Positions 45,780 to 56,675 of a stretch of 64,000 nt of DNA are shown piece after piece. This DNA is from Lycium barbarum (Eukaryota; Streptophyta; Magnoliopsida; Solanales; Solanaceae). A program made the translations under genes and the position numbers. The DNA lies in the NCBI RefSeq assembly GCF_019175385.1, contig NC_083339.1:33943637-34007636 (forward strand). The letters run 5' to 3'. The notes beneath the pieces were generated by a model. That model saw only the letters and a program-made list of their open reading frames with translations. It was not told the origin of the DNA and did no database searches. Position 1 is the first letter of the stretch. Every line of letters begins with the position of its first letter.

Positions 45780-45965
45780 TGTCCGTAGATTTGCGATGGT
45801 GATTCGATCTGAAGATCCTTGGTTTACGCCAGATTTCACGGTCCGTATAAATCATACGGTCCGTATGTTATGGCGTAAATCAAGGACAGAAAGAGCTTTT
45901 ACCTGACTTATGATCTACGCTTCCATCTACGGACCGTATGTTTTATACGGACCGTAGATTCTGGC
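45780..45965. repeat. Second internal palindrome array (Athila)
   Basis: CACGGTCCGTATAAATCATA is followed by CGGTCCGTATG, then TACGGACCGTATGTTTTATA followed by CGGACCGTAGA; each pair is followed by GGCGTA(A/G)ATC. It lies between the integrase end and the extra ORF. Confidence 0.8.
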
Positions 45966-46118
45966 GTAGATCATCTCCAGTGTCTATCCTTTGCATCCTG
46001 CACCAAAACAAACATTACCCTATATGCTGCAAGCAAAAACAAGAAGAAAATAAACATTACATTTGGGCTGCCTCCCAAGAAGCTTGATTTAACGTCGTGG
46101 CACGATGGTGGTAATCAT

Positions 46119-47400
46119 TCACTCCTTATCTGCGTACACCAGATCATTGTTCGTTCCGAGGTCCTTCAACCGGTATCGGTCAACAATCCTATCCTCCGAG
46201 ACTATCCCGTGATAGTGCTTCAATCGCTGCCCATTCACCTTAAATGTCTGAGTTCCATCTCTGGACTTTAACTCAATCGCTCCATGGGGTGACACACCTA
46301 CCACCTCAAACGGACCAGACCACCTTGATTTTAGCTTGCCGGGTAGCAACTTCAACCGAGAGTTAAACAGCAAAACAGGATCACCCTTGTAGAACTCTCG
46401 CTTTAGGATCTTCTTGTCATGGTATTGCTTCATCCTTTCTTTATATAGTGCTGCACTCTGATATGCCTGGTACCGAAACTCATCCATCTCATTTAGTTGA
46501 AACAACCTGAGCTTGGTTTCTTTCTCCCAATCCATATTCAATTTCTTCAGCGCCTACATAGGCTTATGCTCAAGTTCAACTGGCAAGTGACAAGCTTTTC
46601 CGAACACAAGCTTGAAGAGTGAAGTCCCAATCGGAGTCTTGAAAGCAGTCCGGTATGCCCATAGAGCATCATCGAGCTTGCGGGCCCAATCAGTCCTATT
46701 TGCATTTATTGTTTTTGCTAGAATACTCTTGATCTCCCTATTAGATACTTCAACCTGCCCACTAGTGTGAGGATGATAAGGTGTTGCCACCCTATGGTTT
46801 ACTCCATATTTCTCCATTAATCCTGTGAAAGCTCTATTACAAAAGTGGGATCCACCATCGCTGATTATAGCCCTCGGAGTACCAAAGCGAGTAAATATGT
46901 TCTTCTTGAGGAACCCCATGACACTCTTGTCCTCGTTATTCGGCAAAGCCACTGCTTCTACCTATTTTGACACATAATCCACAACAAACAAGATGTATTT
47001 CATGCCACCAGAACTCACAAAGGGTCCCATAAAGTCAATCCCCCAGACATCGAACACTTCCACCTCCATGACAAAATTCATAGGCATCTCTTGCCTTCTG
47101 CCTATATTCCCTTGCCTCTGACATTGATCACACGACCGCACCAATAGATTAGCATCATGAAAAATGGTCGGCCAATAATAACCGCATTCAAGTACCTTAG
47201 CCGCAGTCCGATTTCCACTATGATGACCCCTAACAGGAGAATCATGGAACTCCTTTAGAATCGCCATCACTTCACTTTCAGGAACACAATGCCGAATGAT
47301 GTTATCAGCGTATGTTCGGAACAAATAAGGCTCGTCCCAATAGTATTGTCGAGCATCCCGCAAACTACCGGGCATCCCGCAAAAATTTCTTCTTTTGGTA
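46119..47400 (-). pseudogene. Integrase of Athila-like element
   Basis: The zinc-binding region is HDSPVRGHHSGNRTAAKVL followed by CDQCQ (H-H-C-C). The core shows D in GIDFMGPF, D in IISDGGSHF and E in the [10 protein letters not shown] region, then [25 protein letters not shown] and a GPF segment (SRWSGPFEVVGVSPHGAIEL). The reading frame is continuous from 47375 to 46119 except for two stops, TAG at 46962-46964 and TAG at 46554-46556. Both stand where relatives have Trp. This would insert the cDNA. Confidence 0.92.
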
Positions 47401-48796
47401 GGATTTGATATCTTCTGGAACTATGCTTATTACTAAATAATTGGAAATGTCAGCATACCACGATGCTACCTCCATTGACACAGCCAACACCCTCTCATCC
47501 GGAAAAGCATCATCTATGTCAAGCTCATCAGAAGGTCTCTCAGCCTCTTCAAGTCGAGATAGATGGTCAGCAACCTGATTCTCGGTGCCTTTGCGATCCT
47601 TCACCTTCAAAATCAAACTCTTGCAGCAATAGTACCTATCGGCTCAGTCGCGGATTTGCTTCTTTCTTCGCTATAAGGTATCTCAATGCTGCATGATCAG
47701 TGTATACCATGACTTTGGACCCCAACAAATAGGCCTGAAATTTCTCAAAAGCAAACACAATGGCAAGCAGCTCTTGCTCCGTCAATGTGTAATTCATCTG
47801 GGTAGCGTTCAGCGTTCTGCTTGCATAATAGATCGGGTGTGTAATTTTATTGTGCCTCTGCCCAAGCACAGCACCGATTGCGAAACCACTAGCATCACAC
47901 ATCAATTCAAGTGGCAAGGACAAGTCAGGAGCAACAATAATAGGAGCAGTAGTGAGACGCTCTTTTAACTCCTCAAACGCCTTCCGACACTTATCATCAA
48001 ACACAAACTTAGCCTGATTTTCAAGAAGCTTGCACATCGGGTTAGCAATCTTGGAGAAATCCTTGATGAAGCGCCTGTAGAACCCAGTATGTCCCAAAAA
48101 ACTTCGGACACCTTTGACTGAGATAGGTGGTGGAAGTTTTGCAATCACATCAATTTTCTCTTGATCGACCTCAATTCCCTTTTCAGAGATTTTATGACCA
48201 AGGACGATCCCTTCCTTCACCATAAAATGGCGCTTCTCCCAATTTAGCACGAGATTTGTCTTCTCACTTCTTTTCAGCACTTGACCCAGATGGCCAAAAC
48301 AATCTTCAAATGAATACCCCACAACAGAGAAGTCATCCATGAACACTTCCAAAATTTCCTCTACCATGTCAGAGAAGATTGACATTATACACCTCTGAAA
48401 AGTGGCTGGTGCATTACACAAACCAAAAGGCATCCGGCTGAATGCAAACGTCCCATAAGGACAAGTAAAAGTAGTTTTCTCCTGATCTTCCAAAGCAATG
48501 TTGATCTGATTGTAGCCCGAATAACCATCAAGGAAACAATAGTAGGAATTCCCCACTAGCCGATCAAGCATTTGATCAATAAAAGGCATGGGGAAATGGT
48601 CCTTGCATGTGGCTGTGTTGAGCTTGCGATAGTCCATGCAAACTCTCCATCTGGTTACGGTTCTAGTTGGGATCAACTCATTCTTTTCATTCGGCACCAC
48701 AGTGATGCCGCCCTTCTTAGGAACACATTGGAATGGTCTCACCCATTTACTATCGGAAATTGGGTAAACCACTCTCGCATCCAACCATTTGATGAT
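47365..48796 (-). pseudogene. Reverse transcriptase and RNase H of Athila-like element
   Basis: A 382-residue open stretch (48784-47636) holds RT with CMDYRKLNTATCKDHFP, FLDGYSGYNQI, FGLCNAPATFQRC and FMDDFSVVG. Athila elements typically have FMDDFSVFG. RNase H follows with MCDASGFAIGAVLGQ, LTEQELLAIVFA and VYTDHAALRYL, so RT and RNase H catalytic residues look intact. A frameshift near 47640 separates it from the RNase H end (QVADHLSRLEEAE, 47616-47365). TAG at 48797-48799 separates it from the upstream linker. Confidence 0.95.
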
Positions 48797-49426
48797 CTAT
48801 TTCTTGACGACCTCTTGCATATTCTCGTTCAGTCGCCTCTGATGCTCTACACTTGGTTTTCTATCCTCCTCCAACTGGATTTTGTGCTCACAGATCCCAA
48901 ATGGAATACCTCGAATGTCTGCTATGGTCCAACTAATAGCACGCCTATACTCCCTTAACACCTCCAAAAGTTGTAAAATCTGATCCTCAGTCAGTAGGGC
49001 TGAAACAATCACTGGCAATGTATTGTCCGAACCAAGGAACTCATACTTCAGATGTGATGGGAGCTGTTTAAGCTCCAACTTAGGTGGCTCAATGATAGAA
49101 GGCTTTGCTGGAGGAGTTGTTCTATTTTCCAGATCAAGGTTTAGCTTCTTTGGGTGGTATGAATATGAACCCAACCCAAAAAGTGAATTGACTGTCTCCA
49201 CATAACCTTCCATGTCCTCAGCATCGAAAATCACAAGAATACCAGCTAGAGCTTCACCCAAACTTTCTTCTTCTATCTTGAACTCCAGTGCTTCATCAAC
49301 AACATCGAACGAATAAATTACCAAAATACTCTCGTAAGCACTTGGTAACTTCATCCCCTTGCTATCCTGAAAAGTCATTTCTTCATGGTTGACTTGGAAT
49401 TTGATTTCATTTTTCTCCGAATCCAT
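48797..49426 (-). pseudogene. Protease-RT linker of Athila-like pol
   Basis: The frame holds LPVIVSALLTEDQILQLLEV, YRRAISWTIADIRGIPFGIC and HKIQLEEDRKPSVEHQRRLN, the usual lead-in to Athila RT. The first half is acidic and of unknown role. It joins the RT in frame. Confidence 0.85.
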
Positions 49427-49725
49427 CAGACCTCTCCTTGTAGCAAGGAAAGGTCTCCCAGAATAATAGGAATGTCCTGATCAACAGCACAGTCAAGAAT
49501 TACAAAATCAGCGGGCAACATAAAATCACCAACCTGCACAAGTACATCATCAACCACCCCAACAGGTCTTTTGATAGACCTATCAGCCATTTGTAACCTT
49601 ATAGTAGTCGGCCTTGGCATCCCCAAACCTGATTGTTTGTATATAGCAAGGGGCATCAAATTAATACTCGCCACATTATCACACAAAGAACGAGCAAAAT
49701 CATGGTGCCCAACAGAACAAGGAAT
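49426..49725 (-). pseudogene. Protease of Athila-like element, altered active site
   Basis: The segment ASINLMPLAIYKQSGLG, followed by RPTTIRLQMADRSIKRPVGV, is the Athila protease. The expected active-site D-L-G-A is D-N-V-A here (LCDNVASINL), so the conserved Gly is lost. One G is missing at the ILGRPFLAT position, which shifts the frame just before 49426. Confidence 0.85.
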
Positions 49726-49734
49726 GGTGAATGC

Positions 49735-51627
49735 CTAGGATCTCCCTTTTTTCTGAACAGTCGTAGTTGAAATGATGGAACTCACAGTGTGAGTCAAACT
49801 CACGGTTTCATGTTGAACCGTCTTCTTCTTGGTCAGCAGATCCTTCAAATATTTAGCAAAACCAGTCATCTCCTTGACAGCTTCCAAGAAGGGAAAATTT
49901 AGAGATAACTGCTTCAACTGATCATAAAAATTCTCGAACTTAGCATCTTCCTTCTTCTTTACCAACCTCTGAGGAAAGGGAGGTTTAGATTTGAAAAGCT
50001 GCGTGAAAGGGCGAAGAGCCCCTTTTACAGTCTGCTTGCCCGTGTTATCAGCTTCCTTTACAATCTCTGGAATATCAGCAACCTTCTTGTCAGTAAGATT
50101 CTCATCAACAATAGTGGGTGCTTCAGACTGCACCTCATCCTCTTCATCTGTCAGCTCAAGATCAATCACCTTCTCATCAGCCCATTGGAGTATTTTACCA
50201 CTCCTAGTAGTGATGGCAAACACACGGTCTACACCGCCTCCCCCATTCTTTGGATTTGGAATAGTGTCACTCTGAAGTCCTCTCTTTTTAGGAGGGTGCT
50301 GCTCTCTAAAAATATCCCTCATCTGTGATTCAAGCTTCTGAATAGTCACTGTATGAGAACCCACTATCTCTGTCAGCCCAGATAAAGTCCTCTCAGACTT
50401 AGACTGATTGGCCAGAATCTTCTCAAGCATTGATTCAACCTTCGAACTACCTTGCTCTGTTGACTGCCCTTTCGGTGGTATATAAGGATTAGAACTTTTG
50501 TTCCCAAAATTGTTATTGTTGTTGTAGCTCCCTTGGTTCGCACCACCATAATTATTGTTGTAGTTCCCAGAGTTGTTATAAGCACCTTGAACTTGCTGAG
50601 GTCTCCATTGATTCTAATTCTGATAACCACCTTGGTAGTTCTGTCTTTGGTAACCCCCTTGAGAGTTATTAACATAATTAGCATCTTCAACCTGCATAGG
50701 GGGCCCATCATGGAGCGGACCATCTTGAGTATGGTACATCTCTTTTGGTAAAACTGTATCATCCTCACAAATATTTGCCTTCTTGATCTGGGATTCATCA
50801 AACTTCTTCGTTAGCAAGGAAATATTTGTTTCAAGTTCTGCCAATGTTTGCTGGGTATCTTGATTCTCCTTTACTATATTCTGGATCATAGCACTACCAA
50901 ACGGTACCACATCAGCATTGTTTGAGTGCCAAGACTGATTATGAGTCGTCAGCTTGTTAAGTATGTTAGTCGCCCGTCGATAAGATTTGTTCATGAAACA
51001 ACCATTAGCTGCATTATTAGCAACTGACTGCGTCACTGGATCTAGCCCTCGGTAGAACTTCTCCATTAGTATGTGATCCGAAAAACCATGATTCAGGCTC
51101 TTCTGCAAATACTCCTTGAATCTCTCCCAGGCTTCATATAGTTGTTCCCCCGGTCGCTGCTTAAATTCATAGATCTTGTCACGAATTTCAGCCTTCTAGC
51201 TAGGGGGGTACCATTTTGTGAGAAAGCAGTCACCATCTCTGCCCATGAAGTAATCGAATTTCGGGGCAGCTTCTCAAACCATGTTCTTGCCTCTCCAGTT
51301 AAGGAATATTTGAATAACCTCAACCGAATAACATCTTGTGGAACGTTGTTCTGGATGTGATTAGCACACATCCACAAAATTCTGCAAATGACGTTGAGGG
51401 TCATTCTCGGTAGAGTTCCGAAAGTATCCCTCAAGTTTCAACAATTGGTATAAGGAGGAGTCAATTTTCATAGTAGCAGCTCCAACTCGAGGCTGAACAA
51501 TAGCAGATGCATAGTCATCCTCCGGAACAAGATCAGCGAAAATATTCTCATCATCTAATTCATTCGCCTGATTGTTCAACCGATTTACCTGGTTACCAGC
51601 ACGTTGATTTTGCTGATTCTGATTCAT
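49735..51627 (-). pseudogene. Gag of Athila-like element
   Basis: It starts MNQNQQNQRAGNQVNRL at 51627. The gag core includes DSSLYQLLKLEGYF, HIQNNVPQDVIRLRLFKYSL, EARTWFEKLPRNSITSWAEM and GLDPVTQSVANNAANG. The middle is Asn/Gln/Gly-rich (about 50620-50470). The end has PPFPQRLVKKKEDAKFENF and LKDLLTKKK, typical before the Athila protease. Frameshifts lie near 51400 and 51150; TAG at 50614-50616 and 49735-49737 fit CAG-to-TAG changes. No CCHC zinc knuckle is visible. Confidence 0.88.
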
Positions 51628-51723
51628 ATTCACCTGGTTTACACAGAGTAGTAAACAAGGTGTGATGGAATAAGCAAAAGACTTCAATCAAAGCAAACAC
51701 TATTTAGTAATTTCAAAAACCGT

Positions 51724-51746
51724 ATTCCTCGGCAACGGCGTCAAAA
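51724..51746 (-). other. Primer binding site of Athila-like element
   Basis: The coding strand reads TTGACGCCGTTGCCGAGGAAT just inside the 5' LTR. It is close to the TGGCGCCGTTGCCGGGGAT site complementary to tRNA-Asp that Athila elements use. Confidence 0.8.
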
Positions 51747-51748
51747 TT

Positions 51749-53184
51749 TGATGCGCTCAAATTACACCTATTAATGGTATAACGCAGACGTTGTCAAATA
51801 TAGTAACCCAACAAGGTTAGGGTTGAATCCCACAGGGAATAAGGTGTGAAAAGGTTACTAAAATCGTAGGATTTCTATGTTTAGGTCTAATGTGTTAATC
51901 CGATGATTTTGGTAATATTTGGTTTTTCTATGACTAATTGCTATCTACTTTCTTTGGTGGAAATTTATGGTAAAAGAAACTAAGGTTGTGTCCCCGTTAG
52001 ATAGAATGTATGATCATGGGTCTTGATCTTGATATACTTCTAATGGATCATTATATGAATGCACTTAATCTCTATATGAATCTCTATTATTTCCCAATAA
52101 ATAAAGATTATCTCTTTCTATAATTTTTCCAAATATAAGAATGTAACTATGAAGAACGATTAATCATGCCAAGTAAATTCTTCTTATTCCTAAGTGAATT
52201 TATTAAACAAAGTTTAAAGATTTGAGTCCTTGTTATTTATTCTTACCAAACCTAATTATTTTCCCAAATAAATCAAGGTTTATGGTTTTAATCAATGTTT
52301 GCAACCATTAATTATGAATGAAAAATGCAGAATAAATAAACCCTAATAATCTATTATGTGTATATCAATCACAAACTCAATCACAAAACACCCATCAATT
52401 GGGTTCACAACCCTAGTAAGGGAAATTACCTACTCATAGAGGAAGAAGAACAATAAGAAATAATGGGAATCATAATGCTTACAATTGATTGCTTGGAATT
52501 TGAAGAGAAATTAATTGCAAATTGTTTGTAATCTCCCCAAAAGACTTCAAAACTATGAGTAACTAATGCTAATGAAAATAAAATTGAGTTCTGTAGTAAT
52601 TGTCTGTACAAGAAACCTAAAATAAGGTATTTATAAGAGTCAAAGTCATGGAAAATAAGATTGACAAAATTGCCCCCGACGGACCAATGTACGGACCGTA
52701 CATTTTATATGGTCCATAGAATCAGTGATAGATCTCCGTAAAATCTTCTCCATTTGTCAGATACATGATCCACTTTTACGGACCGTAAATATTATACGGT
52801 CCGTATAACCTGCCTGTAAATCCTCTTCTCTTTAAGACTCTTATGGAACCAACCTACGGTGAGATTTATGGACCGTAAATATTATACGGTCCGTACTTCT
52901 GCCTGGACTTCCACTTCATGTCTAAGCCCTCTCTGTTAAGCATCCACAATGGCATTTACGGACCATGAATATTCTACGGTCCGTATGTTCCTCCGTATAA
53001 ATCAGGCTTCAGTTAATTTTCTTTCTTTGAACATCTTTTTACTCCATTTCCACGACTTGCTCCCGAAATACGTTAAACATCTACAACATGTCACAAATAC
53101 ATCAAAAAGACCAAGACTCGCTCAAAAATAAGTAAAACTTATAGCCAAAAAGCATCGAATGTGCCATAATTTTACGGCACATCA
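51749..53184 (-). repeat. 5' LTR of Athila-like element
   Basis: It starts TGATGCGCTC next to the primer site and ends GGCACATCA, followed by the duplication ATTCT. Confidence 0.95.
52683..52995. repeat. Hairpin array in Athila LTR (5' copy)
   Basis: The same paired TACGGACCGTA/TACGGTCCGTA units as in the 3' LTR. In coding orientation the array lies about 190-500 bp from the LTR start. Several units carry single C-to-T or G-to-A differences from the other LTR. Confidence 0.85.
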
Positions 53185-53760
53185 ATTCTCACCCAGTCTA
53201 AGGGTACATACCGGATGGCGTTGAGAGGTATATGGAACTTGGAGTCCCCCATGGGTCATGACTACACGGCATGTCCTATAGCATGTGTGTATCAGGTATG
53301 AGATTTGGCCAGTGTATTGCATTCATGCGTTCATTCATTGATCTATTGCATTCGTACATGATCATTGGTTACAGTCTTTTGGGTGGAACACGACTAAGGG
53401 TACAACAACAACAACAACAAGCTCAGTATAATCCCACCATGTGGGGTCTGGGGAGGGTAAAGTATACGTAGACCTAACCCCCACCTTGAAAGGTAGGGCG
53501 GCTGTTTCCGAAAGACCCTCGGCTCAAGAGAGGAAAACAAGACAAAAAGTCAGATAGGACCAAGCATATCGAAAACAATATGAAAACAAGGAATAACAAA
53601 AGCGACAAAGTCATAGTAGAACAGTCCGGAAAGAAAGGAGCATTAACTACTATAGATAAATAAGATAACCAAAGTACAACGGCCCAACAAATATAAGCAA
53701 CAATCAAATGCAGAAATCAAATGGCAATAAACAAATGAGCAAAACTACAACTACTATGGT

Positions 53761-55110
53761 GAAAGGATAAGCCACCTAGCCTTCTATCTTAATCTGAGTC
53801 CTCCACAACCTCCTATCTAAGGTCATGTCCTCGGTGAACTGAAACTATGCCATATCCTGTCTAATCACCTCTCCCCAATACTTCTTCAGTCTCCCTTTAC
53901 CTCTCCTGAAACCGTCCATAGCCAACCACTCACACCTCCGCACTGGAGCATCTGTGTCTCTCCTCTTCACATTCCCAAACCATCTCAGCCTCGCTTCCCG
54001 CATCTTGTCCTCCACCGATGCCACTCCCACCTTGTCTCGGATATCTTCATTCCTAATTCTAACCCTCCTAGTGTACCCACACATCCACCGCAGCATTCGC
54101 ATTTCCGTGACTTTCATCTTCTGAACGTGAAATTTCTTGACTGGCTAACACTTCGCCCCGTACAATAAAGTCGGTCTAACAACCACTTTGTAAAACTTGC
54201 CTTTAAGTTTTGGTGGTACTTTCTTATCACACAGCACTCCGGAGGCGAGCCTCCATTTCATCAACCCTGCACCAATACGATGTGAAACATCGTCGTCGAT
54301 ATCCCCATCTCTCTGTATAATGGACCCAAGATACTTGAAACTTCCTTTCTTTTGAATCGCCTGGGTATCAAGCCTCACTTCCTCGTCAGCCTCACGCGGT
54401 AGGCCACTGAACTTGCACTCCAAGTATTCTGTCTTTATCCTACTCAATTTAAATCCTTTAGACTCCAACGTCTGTCTCCAGCCATCCAGCTTATCGTTAA
54501 CTCCATTGCGAGTCTCGTCAATCAGGACTATGTCATCCGCGAACAACATACACCAAGGTACCTCACCTTGTAGTTTTCGCGTCAATTCATCCATCACCAA
54601 GGCGAATAGAAACGGGCTAAGAGCTAATCCCTGATGCAACCCCATCAGAACAGGGAAGTGCTCCGAGTCTCCTCCTACCGTCCTTACCCTGGTCTTAGCT
54701 CCATCATACATGTCCTTTATCGCTCTAATGTACACCACATGTACACTTTTATCCTTCAAGCATCTCCATAGGACCTCTCTTGGCACTTTGTCGTAGGCCT
54801 TTTCTAGGTCAATGAATACCATGTGCAAGTCCCTCTTCCGCTCCCTATACTGCTCCACCAATCTCCTTACAATATGAATGGCTTCTGTAGTCGAGCGCCC
54901 CGGCATGAATCCAAACTGGTTCTCTGAAATAGACAAACGTCTCCTCACCCTCATTTCCACCACCCTTTCCGATACTTTTATAGTGTGACTTAGCAGCTTG
55001 ATACCTCTATAGTTGTTGCAGCTTTGAATGTCTCCCTTGTTCTTGTACACGGGAATCATTGTACTCCACCTCCATTCTTCCGGCATCTTCGCTGTCTTGA
55101 AAAATGACAT
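53761..55110 (-). pseudogene. Reverse transcriptase and C terminus of RTE LINE
   Basis: RT motifs are [72 protein letters not shown] (the family usually has GLxQGSALSP), the catalytic FADDIVLI, and [17 protein letters not shown]. The frame runs 55110-54145, stops at TAG 54145-54147 (a Trp position in relatives), and continues in the same frame to 53845 with [20 protein letters not shown] and the Trp/Arg-rich end. It would perform target-primed reverse transcription. Confidence 0.93.
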
Positions 55111-55930
55111 TAAACAACCCAGTCAGCCACTCCAAGCCTACCCTGCCTGCATTCTTCCAAAATTCCACAGGATTCTCGTCAGGTCTGGTTGCTCTTCCCC
55201 TGCACATCCTACGAACAGCTCCCTTAACCTTCTCAACCTTTATACTCCTACAATATCCAAAGTCGCGACGCCTATCAGAGTGCTCCAAGTCTCCCAACAC
55301 AATGTCTCTGTCCCATCCTTCGTTCAAGAGTTCATGAAAGTATGGCTTCCATCTCTGTCTAATGCGGGTTTCCTGTACCAACACTTTGACATCCTCGTCC
55401 TTGATGCACTTCACTTGATCCAAGTCGTGTGCCTTCCTCTCTCTCGCCTTGGCAAGCTTAAATAGCTTCTTATCCCCACCTCTGTCCTCTAGTTCTGCAT
55501 AAAGGCGTTCAAAGGCTGCCGTTTTAGCCGCCGAAAACTGCCAACTTCGCCTCCTTTCTCGCCATCTTATACTTTTCCCTGTTCGTTCGCTTCTCTTCAT
55601 CATTCTTGCTATCTACCAACTCCACATATGCCTGCTTCATTGATTCTACCTTCCCTTGGACTTCTCCATTCCACCACCAATCCCCTCAGTGCCTACCACG
55701 GCGGCCTCGTGAGACCCCCAATACCTCTCTAGCTGCTTCCCTAATACAACTGCTGTCCTATCCCACATACTGCTCGCATCCCCCCTACTATCCCACACTC
55801 CCATAGCCATCAACTTCTTCCCCATCTCTAGGGCACTAGACAGAGTCAAACTCCCCCACCTAATCCCCGGTCGGTCATCCACGACCCTCTTCTTCTTCTT
55901 CCTTCTTATCTCCAAATCCATCACCAATAG
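55007..55930 (-). pseudogene. Linker between endonuclease and RT of the LINE
   Basis: Two open pieces (55927-55646 and 55603-55007) in different frames. Both are rich in charged residues, with [20 protein letters not shown] and [19 protein letters not shown], the standard linker of plant RTE proteins. Frameshifts near 55640 and 55100. Confidence 0.8.
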
Positions 55931-55956
55931 TTTATGTTGGGTCGTAAGATTCTCAC

Positions 55957-56640
55957 TCAGTATGACCTTGCAGTCCTTACAGAGGCCTTTATCATCTTTT
56001 TTCTAAGAAGCAAAAAGTCTATTTGTGTCGCAGCCACCGAGCTACGGAAGGTTACCAAGTGCTCCTCCTTCTTCGAAAAACTCAAGTTGGCTACCACCAA
56101 TCCAAAAGATTTTGCGAAATCCAGGAGTGAGACTCCTCCACCATTCCTATCCCCGAAGCCAAATCCTCCATGCACCTCTTCATAACCCCTTGAAACAGAC
56201 CCAATATGCCCATTGAAATCTCCTCCTATGAATAATTTCTCAGTAGGCGGTATACTTACCACCACTTCGTTCAAGTCCTCCCAAAAGCGCCTTTTTACCT
56301 CCTCGTCCAAACCCACTTGTGGCGCGTAGGCACTAATAATGTTCAAGGTGAACCCTCCAATGACTAACTCAATCTCCATCATCCTGTCATTGATCCTCCT
56401 AACCTCTACCACATGATCTCTAAGCTCACTATCTACTAAGATCCCTACCCCATTCCTATACCTCGACTTACCCGAGAACCAAAGCTTCTACTCGTCCACC
56501 TCCTTAGCTTTAGGTCCTACCCATTTAGTCTCTTGGACGCAAGCTATATTAATCCTCCTCTTCTTAAGAATCTTAACTAACTCTATGGACTTTCCCGATA
56601 AAGTCCCAATATTCCAAGACCCTACTCTCAACCTAGAAGC
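55957..56640 (-). pseudogene. APE-type endonuclease of the LINE
   Basis: The N-terminal part reads VGSWNIGTLSGKSIELVK and VQETKWVGPKAKEV, with the catalytic N and E. After a stop (near 56488) it continues with NGVGILVDSELRDHVVEV, LNIISAYAPQVGLDEE, FIGGDFNGHIGS (catalytic D-x-N) and QIDFLLLRKK. It would nick target DNA. Confidence 0.88.
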
Positions 56641-56657
56641 TCCCTCAACCCCCTTAG

Positions 56658-56675
56658 CCCCCCCCCCCCCCCCCC
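56658..56675. repeat. Run of 18 C
   Basis: A homopolymer just 5' of the endonuclease region; its length may be a sequencing or assembly artefact. Confidence 0.9.

Larger units (their letters stand above)
39459..53184 (-). mobile_element. Athila-like Ty3/gypsy element, complete structure, defective coding
   Basis: Two 1.43-kb LTRs (39459-40892 and 51749-53184) begin TGAT and end ATCA or CATCA, and are flanked by the exact duplication ATTCT (39454-39458 and 53185-53189). On the - strand come primer site, gag, protease, RT/RNase H, integrase, then an extra ORF (44593-42475) in the env-like position, and a polypurine tract. The LTRs differ at about ten positions in the first 280 aligned bases, so the insertion is not very recent. 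Frameshifts and stops occur in every gene. Confidence 0.95.

Noticed and set aside
55028..55465. 145-residue + strand open frame
   Set aside because: Antisense shadow of the LINE reverse transcriptase region.
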